A stretch of 64,000 nt of DNA from Limibacter armeniacum (GCF_036880985.1 NZ_JBAJNO010000008.1:1612001-1676000), one strand, 5' to 3'; counted from the first letter of the stretch, positions 44,819-53,971 are shown. The notes: generated by a model not told the origin, from the sequence alone. Program-made: numbers and translations.

Positions 44819-47368
44819 TTAGTCCATCATAAAGTAATTGAAGTAGTTCTGTGAGTAGCCTTCCCGTTCTCCTTTTGCAATTATGCGGGATAAAACAGAG
44901 GCTGCACGTGAGTCTTTCAGAGAGAACTCATTGATTTGCTCCAAAAGCTTCTTAAGTCCGTCATGGGCTTCATGACCTTGAAGATCGATTTTGGTCAGTA
45001 TTCTTTGCGCAATGCAATAATCCAATGGCCTTAGCTGCTCACTCATTACATGGTGTGCCACGTTACAGTATTCTACAATTGATTTTTTAACCCTTGGACT
45101 GATGTAAATGCCAAGTTGCCTCAATGTTGTTTCAATGGCATCATATTTCTCCTCCAACTCAGGGTCGTCAAATTCCATATACTGAAGGCTTTGTTGTTGC
45201 TTAAAGTCGGGCAAATCAAACAAGTCCCGCATCAGTTCAAAAGGAAGGTTTAACGGTTCTATCTCAGGTACTTCAAATGTTGGAAACTGCATCTGTCTAG
45301 GTAAATCCAGTCGAATGATTGGTGTACGGTCTAGCAGTCTTGGCGAAATTTCTTCAGTTGTTCGGTCAATATTCATCGTACCAATAAACCTTAGGTTATT
45401 GGCATAGGTGATTTTCTCTCCGTCACCAAGGTCAATACAGATAGGTTTTCCCTCATGGGCATACGAGTCGGTCAGGTTGTAAAACAATCCCCAATAGTGC
45501 TCCATAGGGCTAAGATTGGCCTCATCCAGAATTATGTAAGAGTAGGGTGACTGCAAGTGAAGAGACTCGTTCATCTCCATATTCAATTGAGATAGCAGGT
45601 CGTAAACTCCAGTAGAAGACTTGTGAAAACGCTTGGAGATTGGATTTGCAAAGCCGATCAGGTCTTTCTGTGATGTCCACCCTCTGGCAACAGGAACTTC
45701 AACAATCCTGTTATTTGGAACCAACGATTCGGTTACCTTCTTGGCTAGAGAAGTCTTTCCGGTGCCAGGAAGTCCCCAAAGTAAGGTCAGTGAATTTTGA
45801 TGAACGGATATGAGTAGGTTAGCAACAAAATGCTCAGGGTAATTCCTGCCTGCCTGTACCATTTTCCTGTGTACAGCTTGAGTCAACTCTTTTAGTGTCT
45901 TGATCTCAGGAATTCCTATTACAGGCTGCTTGATGAACTTTGGCTTGTCTGAAGGTCGATCAGAGAAGTTTCTACCTGTCAGGAAGTCAAAATGTGTTTT
46001 TGTCTTGATCAGGTCGTGCAATACCTGCTTGGACTTATTTTGGGTGTCAATGAACTCATCCTGAAGAATACCGATACTTTTTTCAAGATCAGCCTTGAAC
46101 AGGTTCAGTTCTTCTATTTCTTTCTGTAAGCCTTGGAGGTCATTATAGGTCTTGGCAATTTCAATCTCTGCGGCTCTTTCCTTTAGGTCTAAACGGACTG
46201 TTTCCAGCTTTTTAAGTGTCTCATCCAGCTCACGGTTGATCTCCTCTTCTCGCTCTTTTAAAAGCGCTTCACGAATTTTTTCCTCGTCTTCCTGAAGGGA
46301 GTTGATATTTAGCTTGATGTTTTCAACTTCATGCTTGAGTTGGTCAATAGTGGAAAGTTCTTGGGATTTGACGAGTCGTAACCTGTTCAGTTCATTTTCA
46401 AGCTCCAGCTTTTGTTTTTCGATATCGCCCAGTTCACTTTTGAAGAAGTCATTTTTGGCAAGTCGGCCTAAGAACAGGCGTATCTCATCTACATTTTCCT
46501 TTCCCTTGTCAAAAATATCTTTCAGACGCTCATAACGGGAAGAAACGCTCTTGATGTTACTGTTGCGTGCAATAACTTCCCAAAGGTTTTCACTCTTGTC
46601 AAAATAGCTCTTGATTTCCAGTTGCTGCTCAACCCAGTCAAAAAGCTCTCTTCTGCTTAGAAAATCGATTCTTTCTGTAATATATAACTCAATATCCTGA
46701 TAGGACTTTACCAGCTTGCGTGAAAGGCGCCCATATTTGCCCAAATCCAGTTCCAGATACAGGCTTTCAGGTAGATTGAATATTTCTACCTGCTTTTTCA
46801 GTCCCATAGATATCTTGATGGACTTTGTCTCGGAGTTGGTCTGAACACCCGTAAAAGCACCGTAGATCTTTCCGTTATCTGTATCTTCTATCAGAAACTT
46901 TTTGCTGTGGGTTACATAAACTTCTTCAATCAGGTCATAATACCGCTTATCAGGGTAGAATAGCTGGCGATCCAAGTCCAGTTTGCCTTTGAAAATATCA
47001 AGGATGTGATCTTCATAGAGGTGGTCCAGTTTATCGGCGTGGGTTACATATTTGGTTAATGAGTTATCGGAGTTGTATTGTTCGTCTTCGGTTCTTTTAG
47101 CATTGGTTCTAAGTCCTTTAACCTTAATCAGTTCATCGGGGAGGTATTCAGTTTCAAGTGGTTTACTGGCTAGAAATATGCTGTTGCCCAAATCATTAAA
47201 ATCCAATTTTTCCCAATTTTCCCCATCATAGTAAAATAGGGGAATAATGAATTTTTTGCTTGAACGGTAGCTTTTGGAATCTTGTATGGCAATAATGTAA
47301 CTATCTTCGTCTAAGGCATAATTATTATCATAATTGTCGAAAACATTTGAGATCTGGTTTATTTTCAT
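44819..47368 (-). CDS. McrB-like AAA+ GTPase with long coiled coil
   Basis: 849 residues, first gene of the operon with the McrC-like nuclease. The N-terminal 300 residues are mixed alpha/beta with no domain I can name (possible target-recognition part). Residues about 310-475 are a continuous coiled coil (EKQKLELENELNRLR, IREALLKEREEEINRELDE, LKERAAEIEIAK). The AAA+ domain starts near 500: Walker A WGLPGTGKTSLAKKV (about 530), Walker B YIILDEANLSPMEHYW (about 611), and GTMNIDRTTEEISPRLLDR (about 663), the M-N-x-x-D-R-S/T motif that marks McrB GTPases. McrB forms hexamers that power McrC. The inserted coiled coil fits the coiled-coil McrBC lineages called CoCoNuT in comparative genomics; exact type unassigned. 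Confidence 0.88.
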   Translation of the reverse strand: MKINQISNVFDNYDNNYALDEDSYIIAIQDSKSYRSSKKFIIPLFYYDGENWEKLDFNDLGNSIFLASKPLETEYLPDELIKVKGLRTNAKRTEDEQYNSDNSLTKYVTHADKLDHLYEDHILDIFKGKLDLDRQLFYPDKRYYDLIEEVYVTHSKKFLIEDTDNGKIYGAFTGVQTNSETKSIKISMGLKKQVEIFNLPESLYLELDLGKYGRLSRKLVKSYQDIELYITERIDFLSRRELFDWVEQQLEIKSYFDKSENLWEVIARNSNIKSVSSRYERLKDIFDKGKENVDEIRLFLGRLAKNDFFKSELGDIEKQKLELENELNRLRLVKSQELSTIDQLKHEVENIKLNINSLQEDEEKIREALLKEREEEINRELDETLKKLETVRLDLKERAAEIEIAKTYNDLQGLQKEIEELNLFKADLEKSIGILQDEFIDTQNKSKQVLHDLIKTKTHFDFLTGRNFSDRPSDKPKFIKQPVIGIPEIKTLKELTQAVHRKMVQAGRNYPEHFVANLLISVHQNSLTLLWGLPGTGKTSLAKKVTESLVPNNRIVEVPVARGWTSQKDLIGFANPISKRFHKSSTGVYDLLSQLNMEMNESLHLQSPYSYIILDEANLSPMEHYWGLFYNLTDSYAHEGKPICIDLGDGEKITYANNLRFIGTMNIDRTTEEISPRLLDRTPIIRLDLPRQMQFPTFEVPEIEPLNLPFELMRDLFDLPDFKQQQSLQYMEFDDPELEEKYDAIETTLRQLGIYISPRVKKSIVEYCNVAHHVMSEQLRPLDYCIAQRILTKIDLQGHEAHDGLKKLLEQINEFSLKDSRAASVLSRIIAKGEREGYSQNYFNYFMMD

Positions 47369-47404
47369 GAGTTATATATCTTTTTAGCATGGCTATCTTA
47401 TTTT

Positions 47405-47418
47405 TTTCCAATTGGAAA
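47405..47418. promoter_or_regulatory. 14-bp palindrome upstream of the McrB-like gene
   Basis: TTTCCAATTGGAAA is a perfect palindrome 37-50 bp before the start codon, in the promoter zone of the operon. A possible operator; no regulator gene is adjacent. Confidence 0.45.
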
Positions 47419-47459
47419 TTACGTAAGGGAGGTAACAAATAAAAGTTGGACAAAGAAAA

Positions 47460-47490
47460 ACCCTTAAGGAAAAATATTATCCTTAAGGGT
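47460..47490 (-). terminator. terminator after the DEAD-box helicase
   Basis: ACCCTTAAGGA pairs perfectly with TCCTTAAGGGT around 9 nt, followed on the minus strand by TTTTTCTTT. It separates the helicase from the McrBC-like operon. Confidence 0.85.
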
Positions 47491-47502
47491 AATTTAGTGT
47501 TA

Positions 47503-48887
47503 TTATCTTTTGTTTCTTTTAGACTTAGGTGAGCCTGAGCTTCTTGACTTTCTTTTACTACTTGAATAGGCTGTCAGCTTACCAGCGTCACGCGCTTTCT
47601 TCAGCCTGTTTTTTTCCTTATGCTTAGCCTTCAGCTTAGGATCTTTCTTCTCATGGAACGCACCTTTAAATGTTGGATCCTCTTTTTTACGCTGATTATC
47701 GATCTCCTTTGCCATAAACTGGCGCTCATCTTTAGGCGTCTCCGTGATTTCAACATCAGCAGGCATATCAATCACTGGAAGAGGAATGCGAATCATTTCC
47801 TCAATTTTCTTGATATGATACTTTTCGGCAGGGTTGCAGAATGTAATCGCAGTACCAGTATTGTTAGCGCGTCCTGTACGACCTACCCTGTGTACATATT
47901 CCTCATAAAGGATTGGTACATCAAAGTTGATCACGTGGCTTACCATGCTGACGTCAATTCCCCTTGCGGCGACATCTGTAGCTACAAGGAAGCGGATATT
48001 ACCTTCCTTAAACTCGTTGATGGCATTGATACGTGAGTTCTGTCCTTTGTTGGCATGGATAATCCTTGTAGCCCCTGCATCTATGCGGTCAAGGTATTTA
48101 CCTATGCTATTGGCATTTTCTTTCTTACGAACAAAAATGATCACCCTGTTGAAAGCTTCCTCATCTTTGATCAGCTCTGTCATCAGGTTCAGTTTTGTGC
48201 GGAAGTTAGGTGCGTAATAGACAGACTGCTCAACCATCTCCGCAGTAGTTGACTGAGGCGTGATCTCAATTGTGTGTGGAAAATCAAGAAACTCCTGACT
48301 AAGCTTATGTACGATGTCAGGCATAGTGGCTGAGAAAAGCAGGTTTTGCCTTTTGGTAGGCAAGATTTCCAGCATTCTTCTGATTTGAGGCATAAAACCC
48401 ATATCCATGATACGGTCTGCTTCATCCAGAACCATGTACTTGATTTGCTTGAGTAATAGCTCACCTTTTAGGTAAATATCCATTACCCTACCTGCGTACC
48501 AATCAGTATGTCAATACCATTCTGAATGGTTTCAATCTGTGTTTTTGGACCTATACCACCATAAACGGCAGTGTGTCTGATGTCTGTATATTTAGCTAGC
48601 TGTGTAAGGTGGTCGTCCACCTGTATCGCTAACTCTCTTGTAGGAACAAGAATCAGTGCACGAGGCAAGTCACCTTGTGCATATTTTATTTTCATCAGAA
48701 TAGGCAAAAGGTAGGCAGCTGTTTTACCTGTACCCGTTTGCGCTACACCCAATATATCCTGCCCACCCAAAGCAGGTGGGATTGTTTGTTCTTGAATAGG
48801 AGTTGGCTGCTCGAACCCTTGCTCTTTGATAGCGTTCAGCAGCTGTTTATTTAATTTGAAATCTTCAAATGTCTTTTTCTCTTCCAT
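47503..48887 (-). pseudogene. rhlE: DEAD-box RNA helicase (RhlE type) split by a one-base frameshift
   Basis: Two adjacent frames make up one helicase of about 460 residues. The first (48887-48483) has the Q-motif FEQPTPIQEQTIPPA, motif I AQTGTGKT, PTRELAIQ and ends IDILIGTQVG before a stop. The second (from 48483) starts MDIYLKGELL and has VLDEADRIMDMGF, SAT, ATDVAARGID and HRVGRTGRANN, then a basic tail of about 80 residues rich in Lys, Arg and Ser. In intact relatives the join reads GTPGRxMDIY; adding one base at about 48493-48494 (one C on the minus strand) restores exactly I-G-T-P-G-R-V-M-D-I-Y. So it is a very recent frameshift or a sequencing error. Intact, it would remodel RNA at low temperature or in ribosome assembly. 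Confidence 0.9.
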
Positions 48888-48910
48888 TACCTATATGCTA
48901 TATAATCGAA

Positions 48911-48918
48911 CAAAGGTA
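48911..48918 (-). promoter_or_regulatory. -7 promoter element of the helicase gene
   Basis: TACCTTTG on the minus strand, 24 bp before the ATG at 48887; predicted leader of about 16 nt. Confidence 0.6.
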
Positions 48919-48978
48919 GTGATTATGACTGAATACTTCCTGTTGTATAACAAAAGTGATAAGAAGTAAGTGTTTGCC

Positions 48979-51180
48979 TTAAATGCTGACCCTAATACCT
49001 GGGCCCAACATTACAAAGAAAGTTTCATCTTTGATCAGGTATCCCCAGCCGAAGTAAATTGGAAGACTGAGTTTTCGCCCGGGTTTGTCCAACGGGTGCA
49101 GCGAGAGCAAGGTAATCAAACCCAAGTCTCTGTCTTGGTTATCATCACTCAGGTTAAAAGCGTTGAGGGCGATACTGCCCACACCAATACGATAAGGACG
49201 TAGTTTTCCGATAGTGCCAGGTTTATAGAACTTGAACTGGGCAATGGCAGCAATACTTACACCACCAAGACCCCCGATGTCCTCTTCTCCAAAACGCTTT
49301 ACCAACAGACCCGCAGGGAACGATACATCGATATCAAAACTGCTTTTCTTACTTAAGTATAGAATGACCTTCTTCTGATAAATGCTTTCAGCGTATCGGT
49401 CTCTCTTGTGTTTGATATTGATTTCAATCCTTGACCATTCTTCCAATCTATATGTTTTCAGACCTAAATGGTTATTCAGGTTGATACTCGTCCCTGAACA
49501 ATCTTGTTTCTCGTAGTTGAAATACCTAGGAGAAGTCTCATCAGGGCAAACAACAAACTCATCAATTTTAGCAAGCTCAATTAGCTGTCCTTGGCTTCCC
49601 AGTACCCTGACATCTAGCTCAAGGTATTGTTTGCCAAACAAAAGTCCATTGGCATCGAGTGCTTGCGTATCGAAGTAAAGGATAACGTCCCGAACACTTT
49701 TATTATAGAAAATAGGCTTCTCGATTCTGTCAAGAGGTAAGCGATTGTATTCATCATACTCTATACTGACAAAATCAAAGTCTCTTGGCCTTTGGTATTC
49801 CTTTATCTTTAGTGAGCGTCCTGTTGGTTTGCCACGGTCATAGATTTCAATTTCTGAACGGTTGATGTCCATCGGTATCTTGAGACGGGCTGTTTGGACA
49901 TTGGCACTTTTGACCAATGAGTCAATACTGCTTTTGTATAAACCTTCAAACTGGTATTCGGCTTTCTGCAACTCTTCACCTTCAAACCGGACTTCTACCT
50001 CTTCTCCTGGATTTACTGTCAGGTTGGTAGTCCAGTTACGGCCACGTCTTAGGATACTGACCTTATGCAAGGTTGCATTGGAACTAATGGAGAAGTTGGT
50101 GATGAAAACAGCTTTGTCTCCATCCTTGATATAGAGATATCCCTGAGACGCATTGTGCTTAGAATAAACCCTCAATTGGCATAATACTCTGTTGTTACCC
50201 AAAAGTGCTTTGGTAAAGAGTTCTGCAACTAAAGCACCACCTTGTTCTTCTTGGGCCTCCAATCTATAGGTTTTCTGAAGGCGCAAGTTTGGGTGGTTCT
50301 GAATTTGAATTTCGATACCCTTCACAGACGAGTCCTCTGTTTGCGTGACATCTTTACGGTCTGTGCTCAAAAAAGCCAAACGACTTTTCTTGACAATGAA
50401 AGAAAGGTTCAAAGGATTGGTCTGAAATTCCTGAAGGTCAGATATCAGGTTTGGTTTAAAGGTCTTCAGCCTAAAAGACAATTGCTGCTTTTTGAGGTCT
50501 TGTGGCAATACATGAAGGAACAGCTTTGCGTCTTTTTTGGTAATCCGATAATAAAGACCATCAGACTCCTGCCACAGTTCCATTGGTCTAATATTTTGGG
50601 TATGGTTGCTGAGCAACTCAAATACACGCTCTTCCCCCACAAACAGCTCACGTGGTTCATAATTATAATCTGCAAGCTCTATACGAGTCTCGGTATACGG
50701 CAATAGCTCAATCTCCTGAATGATTTCCTTACCATCCAACGTCCATATTGCAAATGAAAGACTAGGGAATTCGGACTTGACAAGGTCTTTGAATCGAATT
50801 TTTAGCCTGAAATAATCATCATTGAAGTTGAACGGTTCTTCCACTATCTCAAACTCAGGAGAAGAAAGGATTTTCACTTCTGATATATTCCGCATGTTGC
50901 GGAGCGTCAACCTGATTTCGGCCAATTCATTTCCATCCTGAAACCTGAAAGGAAGTACCTCTCTTTGCCCTGTTTTAGCCCTAGGCTTTTTTAGGTTGAA
51001 TGTTAAGGTATCAATGCTCAGTGATGCATTTGAAATATAGTTGGTGGTATATTGATTTTGAGCTGATACAGGCTTTGGGCCCAATAAAAGCAGGAGCAGC
51101 AGCATCACAGCTGCTGGAAACAATTTATTACCTGTTGAGATAAATAGAAGTTGCGTTTGATTTAGTATTCTGTTAGTCAT
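48979..51180 (-). CDS. large exported envelope protein, unknown function
   Basis: 733 residues. An N-terminal signal sequence has core LFPAAVMLLLLLLLGPKPVSA, cleaved before QNQ. The middle 500 residues are beta-rich with repeated short strands and conserved-looking phrases (ELLPYTETRIELADYNYEPR, FVVCPDETSPRYFNYEKQ), with one Cys pair that could be oxidised. The last 120 residues, from about 615, look like barrel strands (FDIDVSFPAGLLV, GVSIAAIAQFKFY, SLPIYFGWGYLIKDETFFVM), ending GPGIRVSI. So it may be anchored as a small outer-membrane barrel. I do not recognise a named family. Monocistronic. Confidence 0.7.
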   Translation of the reverse strand: MTNRILNQTQLLFISTGNKLFPAAVMLLLLLLLGPKPVSAQNQYTTNYISNASLSIDTLTFNLKKPRAKTGQREVLPFRFQDGNELAEIRLTLRNMRNISEVKILSSPEFEIVEEPFNFNDDYFRLKIRFKDLVKSEFPSLSFAIWTLDGKEIIQEIELLPYTETRIELADYNYEPRELFVGEERVFELLSNHTQNIRPMELWQESDGLYYRITKKDAKLFLHVLPQDLKKQQLSFRLKTFKPNLISDLQEFQTNPLNLSFIVKKSRLAFLSTDRKDVTQTEDSSVKGIEIQIQNHPNLRLQKTYRLEAQEEQGGALVAELFTKALLGNNRVLCQLRVYSKHNASQGYLYIKDGDKAVFITNFSISSNATLHKVSILRRGRNWTTNLTVNPGEEVEVRFEGEELQKAEYQFEGLYKSSIDSLVKSANVQTARLKIPMDINRSEIEIYDRGKPTGRSLKIKEYQRPRDFDFVSIEYDEYNRLPLDRIEKPIFYNKSVRDVILYFDTQALDANGLLFGKQYLELDVRVLGSQGQLIELAKIDEFVVCPDETSPRYFNYEKQDCSGTSINLNNHLGLKTYRLEEWSRIEINIKHKRDRYAESIYQKKVILYLSKKSSFDIDVSFPAGLLVKRFGEEDIGGLGGVSIAAIAQFKFYKPGTIGKLRPYRIGVGSIALNAFNLSDDNQDRDLGLITLLSLHPLDKPGRKLSLPIYFGWGYLIKDETFFVMLGPGIRVSI

Positions 51181-51400
51181 TCTCCTTCGTCTTCAAAATA
51201 ATTGGTGCACTTGGGTAGAGTGGAGTGGTTTATTTGTTAGGGCGTTACTGAGTAGTATGAATGCCTTAACATTTCCATCCAATCCATTGAGTTTTCTAAG
51301 AATAATTATAGATAACACACGAACATTTATAATAACGCAATCTCGTCAATGCAATTATTCTTTTCTAAACCGATTGCAAAGGATTGTCTAAATTTTTGTT

Positions 51401-51459
51401 AAGTATTAAAGGTTGACTTCAATCCTGTCAAGAATTGATAAAGTCAACCTTTAATACTT
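51401..51459 (-). terminator. 19-bp perfect inverted repeat after the FadJ-like gene
   Basis: AAGTATTAAAGGTTGACTT (51401-51419) and its exact complement (51441-51459) around 21 nt, 18 bp after the stop. Stem is long and AT-rich; no strong T-run follows on the minus strand. Possibly a terminator or a 3' stabilising hairpin. Confidence 0.6.
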
Positions 51460-51476
51460 GTAGGGAAATTCGATCT

Positions 51477-53447
51477 TTAATTGATTGTTCTTTTGGAGAG
51501 GTAGCTGAAAGGGCCTCCTAAAAATGGCGGATAACCTGCGCCGAAAATAGCTCCAAGATTTCCTTCTTTTTCTGAGAATAGAAGGTTATTGTCTTGGCAT
51601 TCTTGCACTTCAGCAAGCATTTGCTGATGGAGGTACTCTCCAATATCAGCAACTTGTGAGTCATTGGTTTGGTCAAAAAGCTGTAGGACATCAGGGTTAC
51701 TTTTGAGTTTTCTGATTTTCTTATCCTTTTTATAAAGGTAAAAGCCTTTTAAGGTACTTTTACCCATAAATCTTTTGTCAGCCATCGAACTTAAAGATGC
51801 TTGAAAATCACCTTGCAGAAGTGAGTTTACAGCTTCAATGCCAAGCTCATCCATCCATTCAAATGGGGCGAGTGAAAACCCCTTAACTTTAGCTTGCTTA
51901 TCAATGTACGCTATGGAGTTTCCAGCTTGAAGCAATTGGAGTGCAGCTACAAAGTAACTCTTGAGCAGTTTTGGAACGAAAGCTTCATTTTGAGTGAAAA
52001 TGCAGTTTTTGCCTTGCAATGAACCAACTATCCAAGCTGTGCCTTTCGCCTTGTTGGTATTCGTTTCTGTTAAAATAATTTCCAGAAGCGGTGATTTGTC
52101 AACTGGAGATCCATACTGAAAACCTACCAAATCAGGGAGTTGTTGGTTCAGTTCAGAAAGCGGTTTACTAGGGTTGAAACAGGCAACGATTGTGTTTTCA
52201 GGTACGGAGACGGATGCCATAGACTGCTCATCAATAATCAGGAAGTCTAGGTTTTGAGGAACTTCTTTGTCGATGGTATGCGTGAGTTTTTCAAACATGG
52301 AGTTGGCTTTCTCCTGAGTCAGAATTCCTTTCCTTTTTTCGTTTTCAATAAGCTTTCCCAAACCCTTTTGAATATCATCAACCTCATGCTCATCAGCACT
52401 GAGGATGCATACATTACAATCTTTTTTTAGCAAGGAAAAAGACAGTTTGGTAGCATTGTCTTCATTGAGCCTTAACCCAATACTTTTTGGCGCTAAAGCT
52501 TTATCGTTATACGGATTTTTCTTTAAGTCTGTAATTGTGAAAAAGAGTTGGATCAGCTCTTGGGCTTCTGGTGTTTGAAGCAATTGACAGAACAGGTTTA
52601 TTTCATTTTCAATACATTGATCCAAGTTGTGTGAGGTGTTGAATTCAATACTGTCAATGATAAGTGGTAAGGCAGGGTACAATCCCTTGGCCTTTCGCTG
52701 AATGGTTTTGCGAGCAAGGTTAAATACTAGTTTTCTTGTCAGTGGGTTAGAATCCAAAAACTTGCTTAAGCCATTTCTTTTGTCCACTTTATTAAAAGTA
52801 CCAGAAGCTAGGTCTCCAACCATTTGGATCGCAGTTTCAGTCAATTGTGCTGGATTGCATAGTTTGTCAGCAAGTCCCAGTTGGTAGGCTTTTTTAGCAT
52901 AGACGTTTTTACCACTGAGCGTGATATCCAGTGCTTGTTGAGTACCCACTCTTTTCCAAAGTCTGATAGTTCCTCCCATACCTGGAAGTAGTCCCAGTTT
53001 AACCTCAGGAAGTGCCATCATTGTAGAAGGATCCTCAGAAACCACAATGGCAGTACAGCCTAATGAGATTTCCGTGCCACCTCCCATACATGCGCCATGA
53101 ATGGCAGATACAATGGGTTTGGGAAATAAGCTGAGTCTCTTGATCAGTTGATGTCCTTCCGCTGCGGCTTTTCTGACTTCTTCATTGGGTAGATCGATAA
53201 ATTGCTTGATATCAGCTCCTCCCATAAAACCTTTCTTTTTACTGATGAGCACGGCACCTATCAAAGTAGGGTCTGTCTCCACTTCGTCCAATAGACGATG
53301 GAAGTCAGCAGCAAGGGATATGTCAATAATATTGACCTCTGAGTCGGGTTTGTCAAAGCATAGGAAAGCAATGTCTCCTTTTCTTTCAAGGTAGATCAGT
53401 GAAGATTTTTCAGTCGTAGGATTGTGGTTATTCATTGTCGAGTACAT
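51477..53447 (-). CDS. FadJ/FadB-like protein: intact crotonase domain, degenerate dehydrogenase half
   Basis: 656 residues, laid out like the fatty-acid oxidation alpha subunit. The N-terminal enoyl-CoA hydratase domain is normal: KKGFMGGADIKQF, HGACMGGGTEISLGC (first catalytic Glu) and ALPEVKLGLLPGMGGT (second catalytic Glu). The dehydrogenase half is eroded: the NAD motif GxGxxG is replaced by KKSIGLRLNEDNATKLSFS near 325, and the catalytic His-phrase HFFSPVxxMPLVEI is FQYGSPVDKSPLLEII. The later phrase GFSLAPFEWMDELGIEAV still shows descent. So hydration without oxidation is the likely activity, unless it acts as a scaffold for a thiolase. No thiolase gene is adjacent. Start ATG 53447, alternative 53435. 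Confidence 0.85.
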   Translation of the reverse strand: MYSTMNNHNPTTEKSSLIYLERKGDIAFLCFDKPDSEVNIIDISLAADFHRLLDEVETDPTLIGAVLISKKKGFMGGADIKQFIDLPNEEVRKAAAEGHQLIKRLSLFPKPIVSAIHGACMGGGTEISLGCTAIVVSEDPSTMMALPEVKLGLLPGMGGTIRLWKRVGTQQALDITLSGKNVYAKKAYQLGLADKLCNPAQLTETAIQMVGDLASGTFNKVDKRNGLSKFLDSNPLTRKLVFNLARKTIQRKAKGLYPALPLIIDSIEFNTSHNLDQCIENEINLFCQLLQTPEAQELIQLFFTITDLKKNPYNDKALAPKSIGLRLNEDNATKLSFSLLKKDCNVCILSADEHEVDDIQKGLGKLIENEKRKGILTQEKANSMFEKLTHTIDKEVPQNLDFLIIDEQSMASVSVPENTIVACFNPSKPLSELNQQLPDLVGFQYGSPVDKSPLLEIILTETNTNKAKGTAWIVGSLQGKNCIFTQNEAFVPKLLKSYFVAALQLLQAGNSIAYIDKQAKVKGFSLAPFEWMDELGIEAVNSLLQGDFQASLSSMADKRFMGKSTLKGFYLYKKDKKIRKLKSNPDVLQLFDQTNDSQVADIGEYLHQQMLAEVQECQDNNLLFSEKEGNLGAIFGAGYPPFLGGPFSYLSKRTIN

Positions 53448-53692
53448 TGTCTACCTCTTTGCTTAAGGTGTTAAGCAGAAGAAGTGTATAAATTTGATAA
53501 GTTGGTTACATGAAAACTTGTTACTTATAAAGATAATGTACGACTTGAATAATTTTGCGAAAAAGTTGAAGTAAAATTCTACTAGAAAGAGAGGAGAATA
53601 GTGGGTAGAAAAAATGTGGGTTAAAAAGTGTTTTTAATTTTATTAAAAAATGGTTCCTATTTTTATAATCTAATTAAAAAAGTGAGCTGTTT

Positions 53693-53723
53693 TTTGGTTT
53701 ATATTGATTAGACTCTATATTTG
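53693..53723 (+). promoter_or_regulatory. strong Bacteroidota-type promoter of the 53.7-kb RNA
   Basis: TTTG (53693-53696), 19-bp spacer, TATATTTG (53716-53723): both elements at the consensus distance, the best promoter match in the window. Expected start about 53730. The nearest annotated gene starts 343 bp later. Confidence 0.8.
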
Positions 53724-53759
53724 CACTATCAAGAATTTTAAAATTGTACTAAAAGCTGA

Positions 53760-53840
53760 ATGAATTTTTATGGCGGACGTCTTGTTCTTGTAAATGTGCA
53801 CAGATTGAAATTTGAGCACAACTTGAACCCACTGCCATGA
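53760..53840 (+). CDS. possible 26-codon leader ORF 1
   Basis: ATG at 53760 to TGA at 53840; encodes a 26-residue peptide beginning MNFYGGRLVLV and ending HNLNPLP. No good ribosome-binding site. Its last codons cover the CCACTGC arm (53829-53835). Could be chance. Confidence 0.3.
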   Translation: MNFYGGRLVLVNVHRLKFEHNLNPLP

Positions 53841-53914
53841 ATAGGATCTTACAGAAATATGATTTATACATCTCAATATATTGTCCAGCATATGACCATG
53901 ATTATCCGTTGTAA
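53837..53914 (+). CDS. possible 25-codon leader ORF 2, Tyr-rich
   Basis: ATG at 53837 overlaps the stop of ORF 1 (ATGA). Peptide MNRILQKYDLYISIYC plus PAYDHDYPL has five Tyr, at residues 8, 11, 15, 19 and 23. The stop codon (53912-53914) lies in the right arm of the 53903-53920 hairpin, just before the antiterminator arm. Could be chance. Confidence 0.35.
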   Translation: MNRILQKYDLYISIYCPAYDHDYPL

Positions 53915-53971
53915 CGGATAGCAGTGGCCTGGCGGTTTATTGATTTGTATTAACTGTATATAATTGTATTT

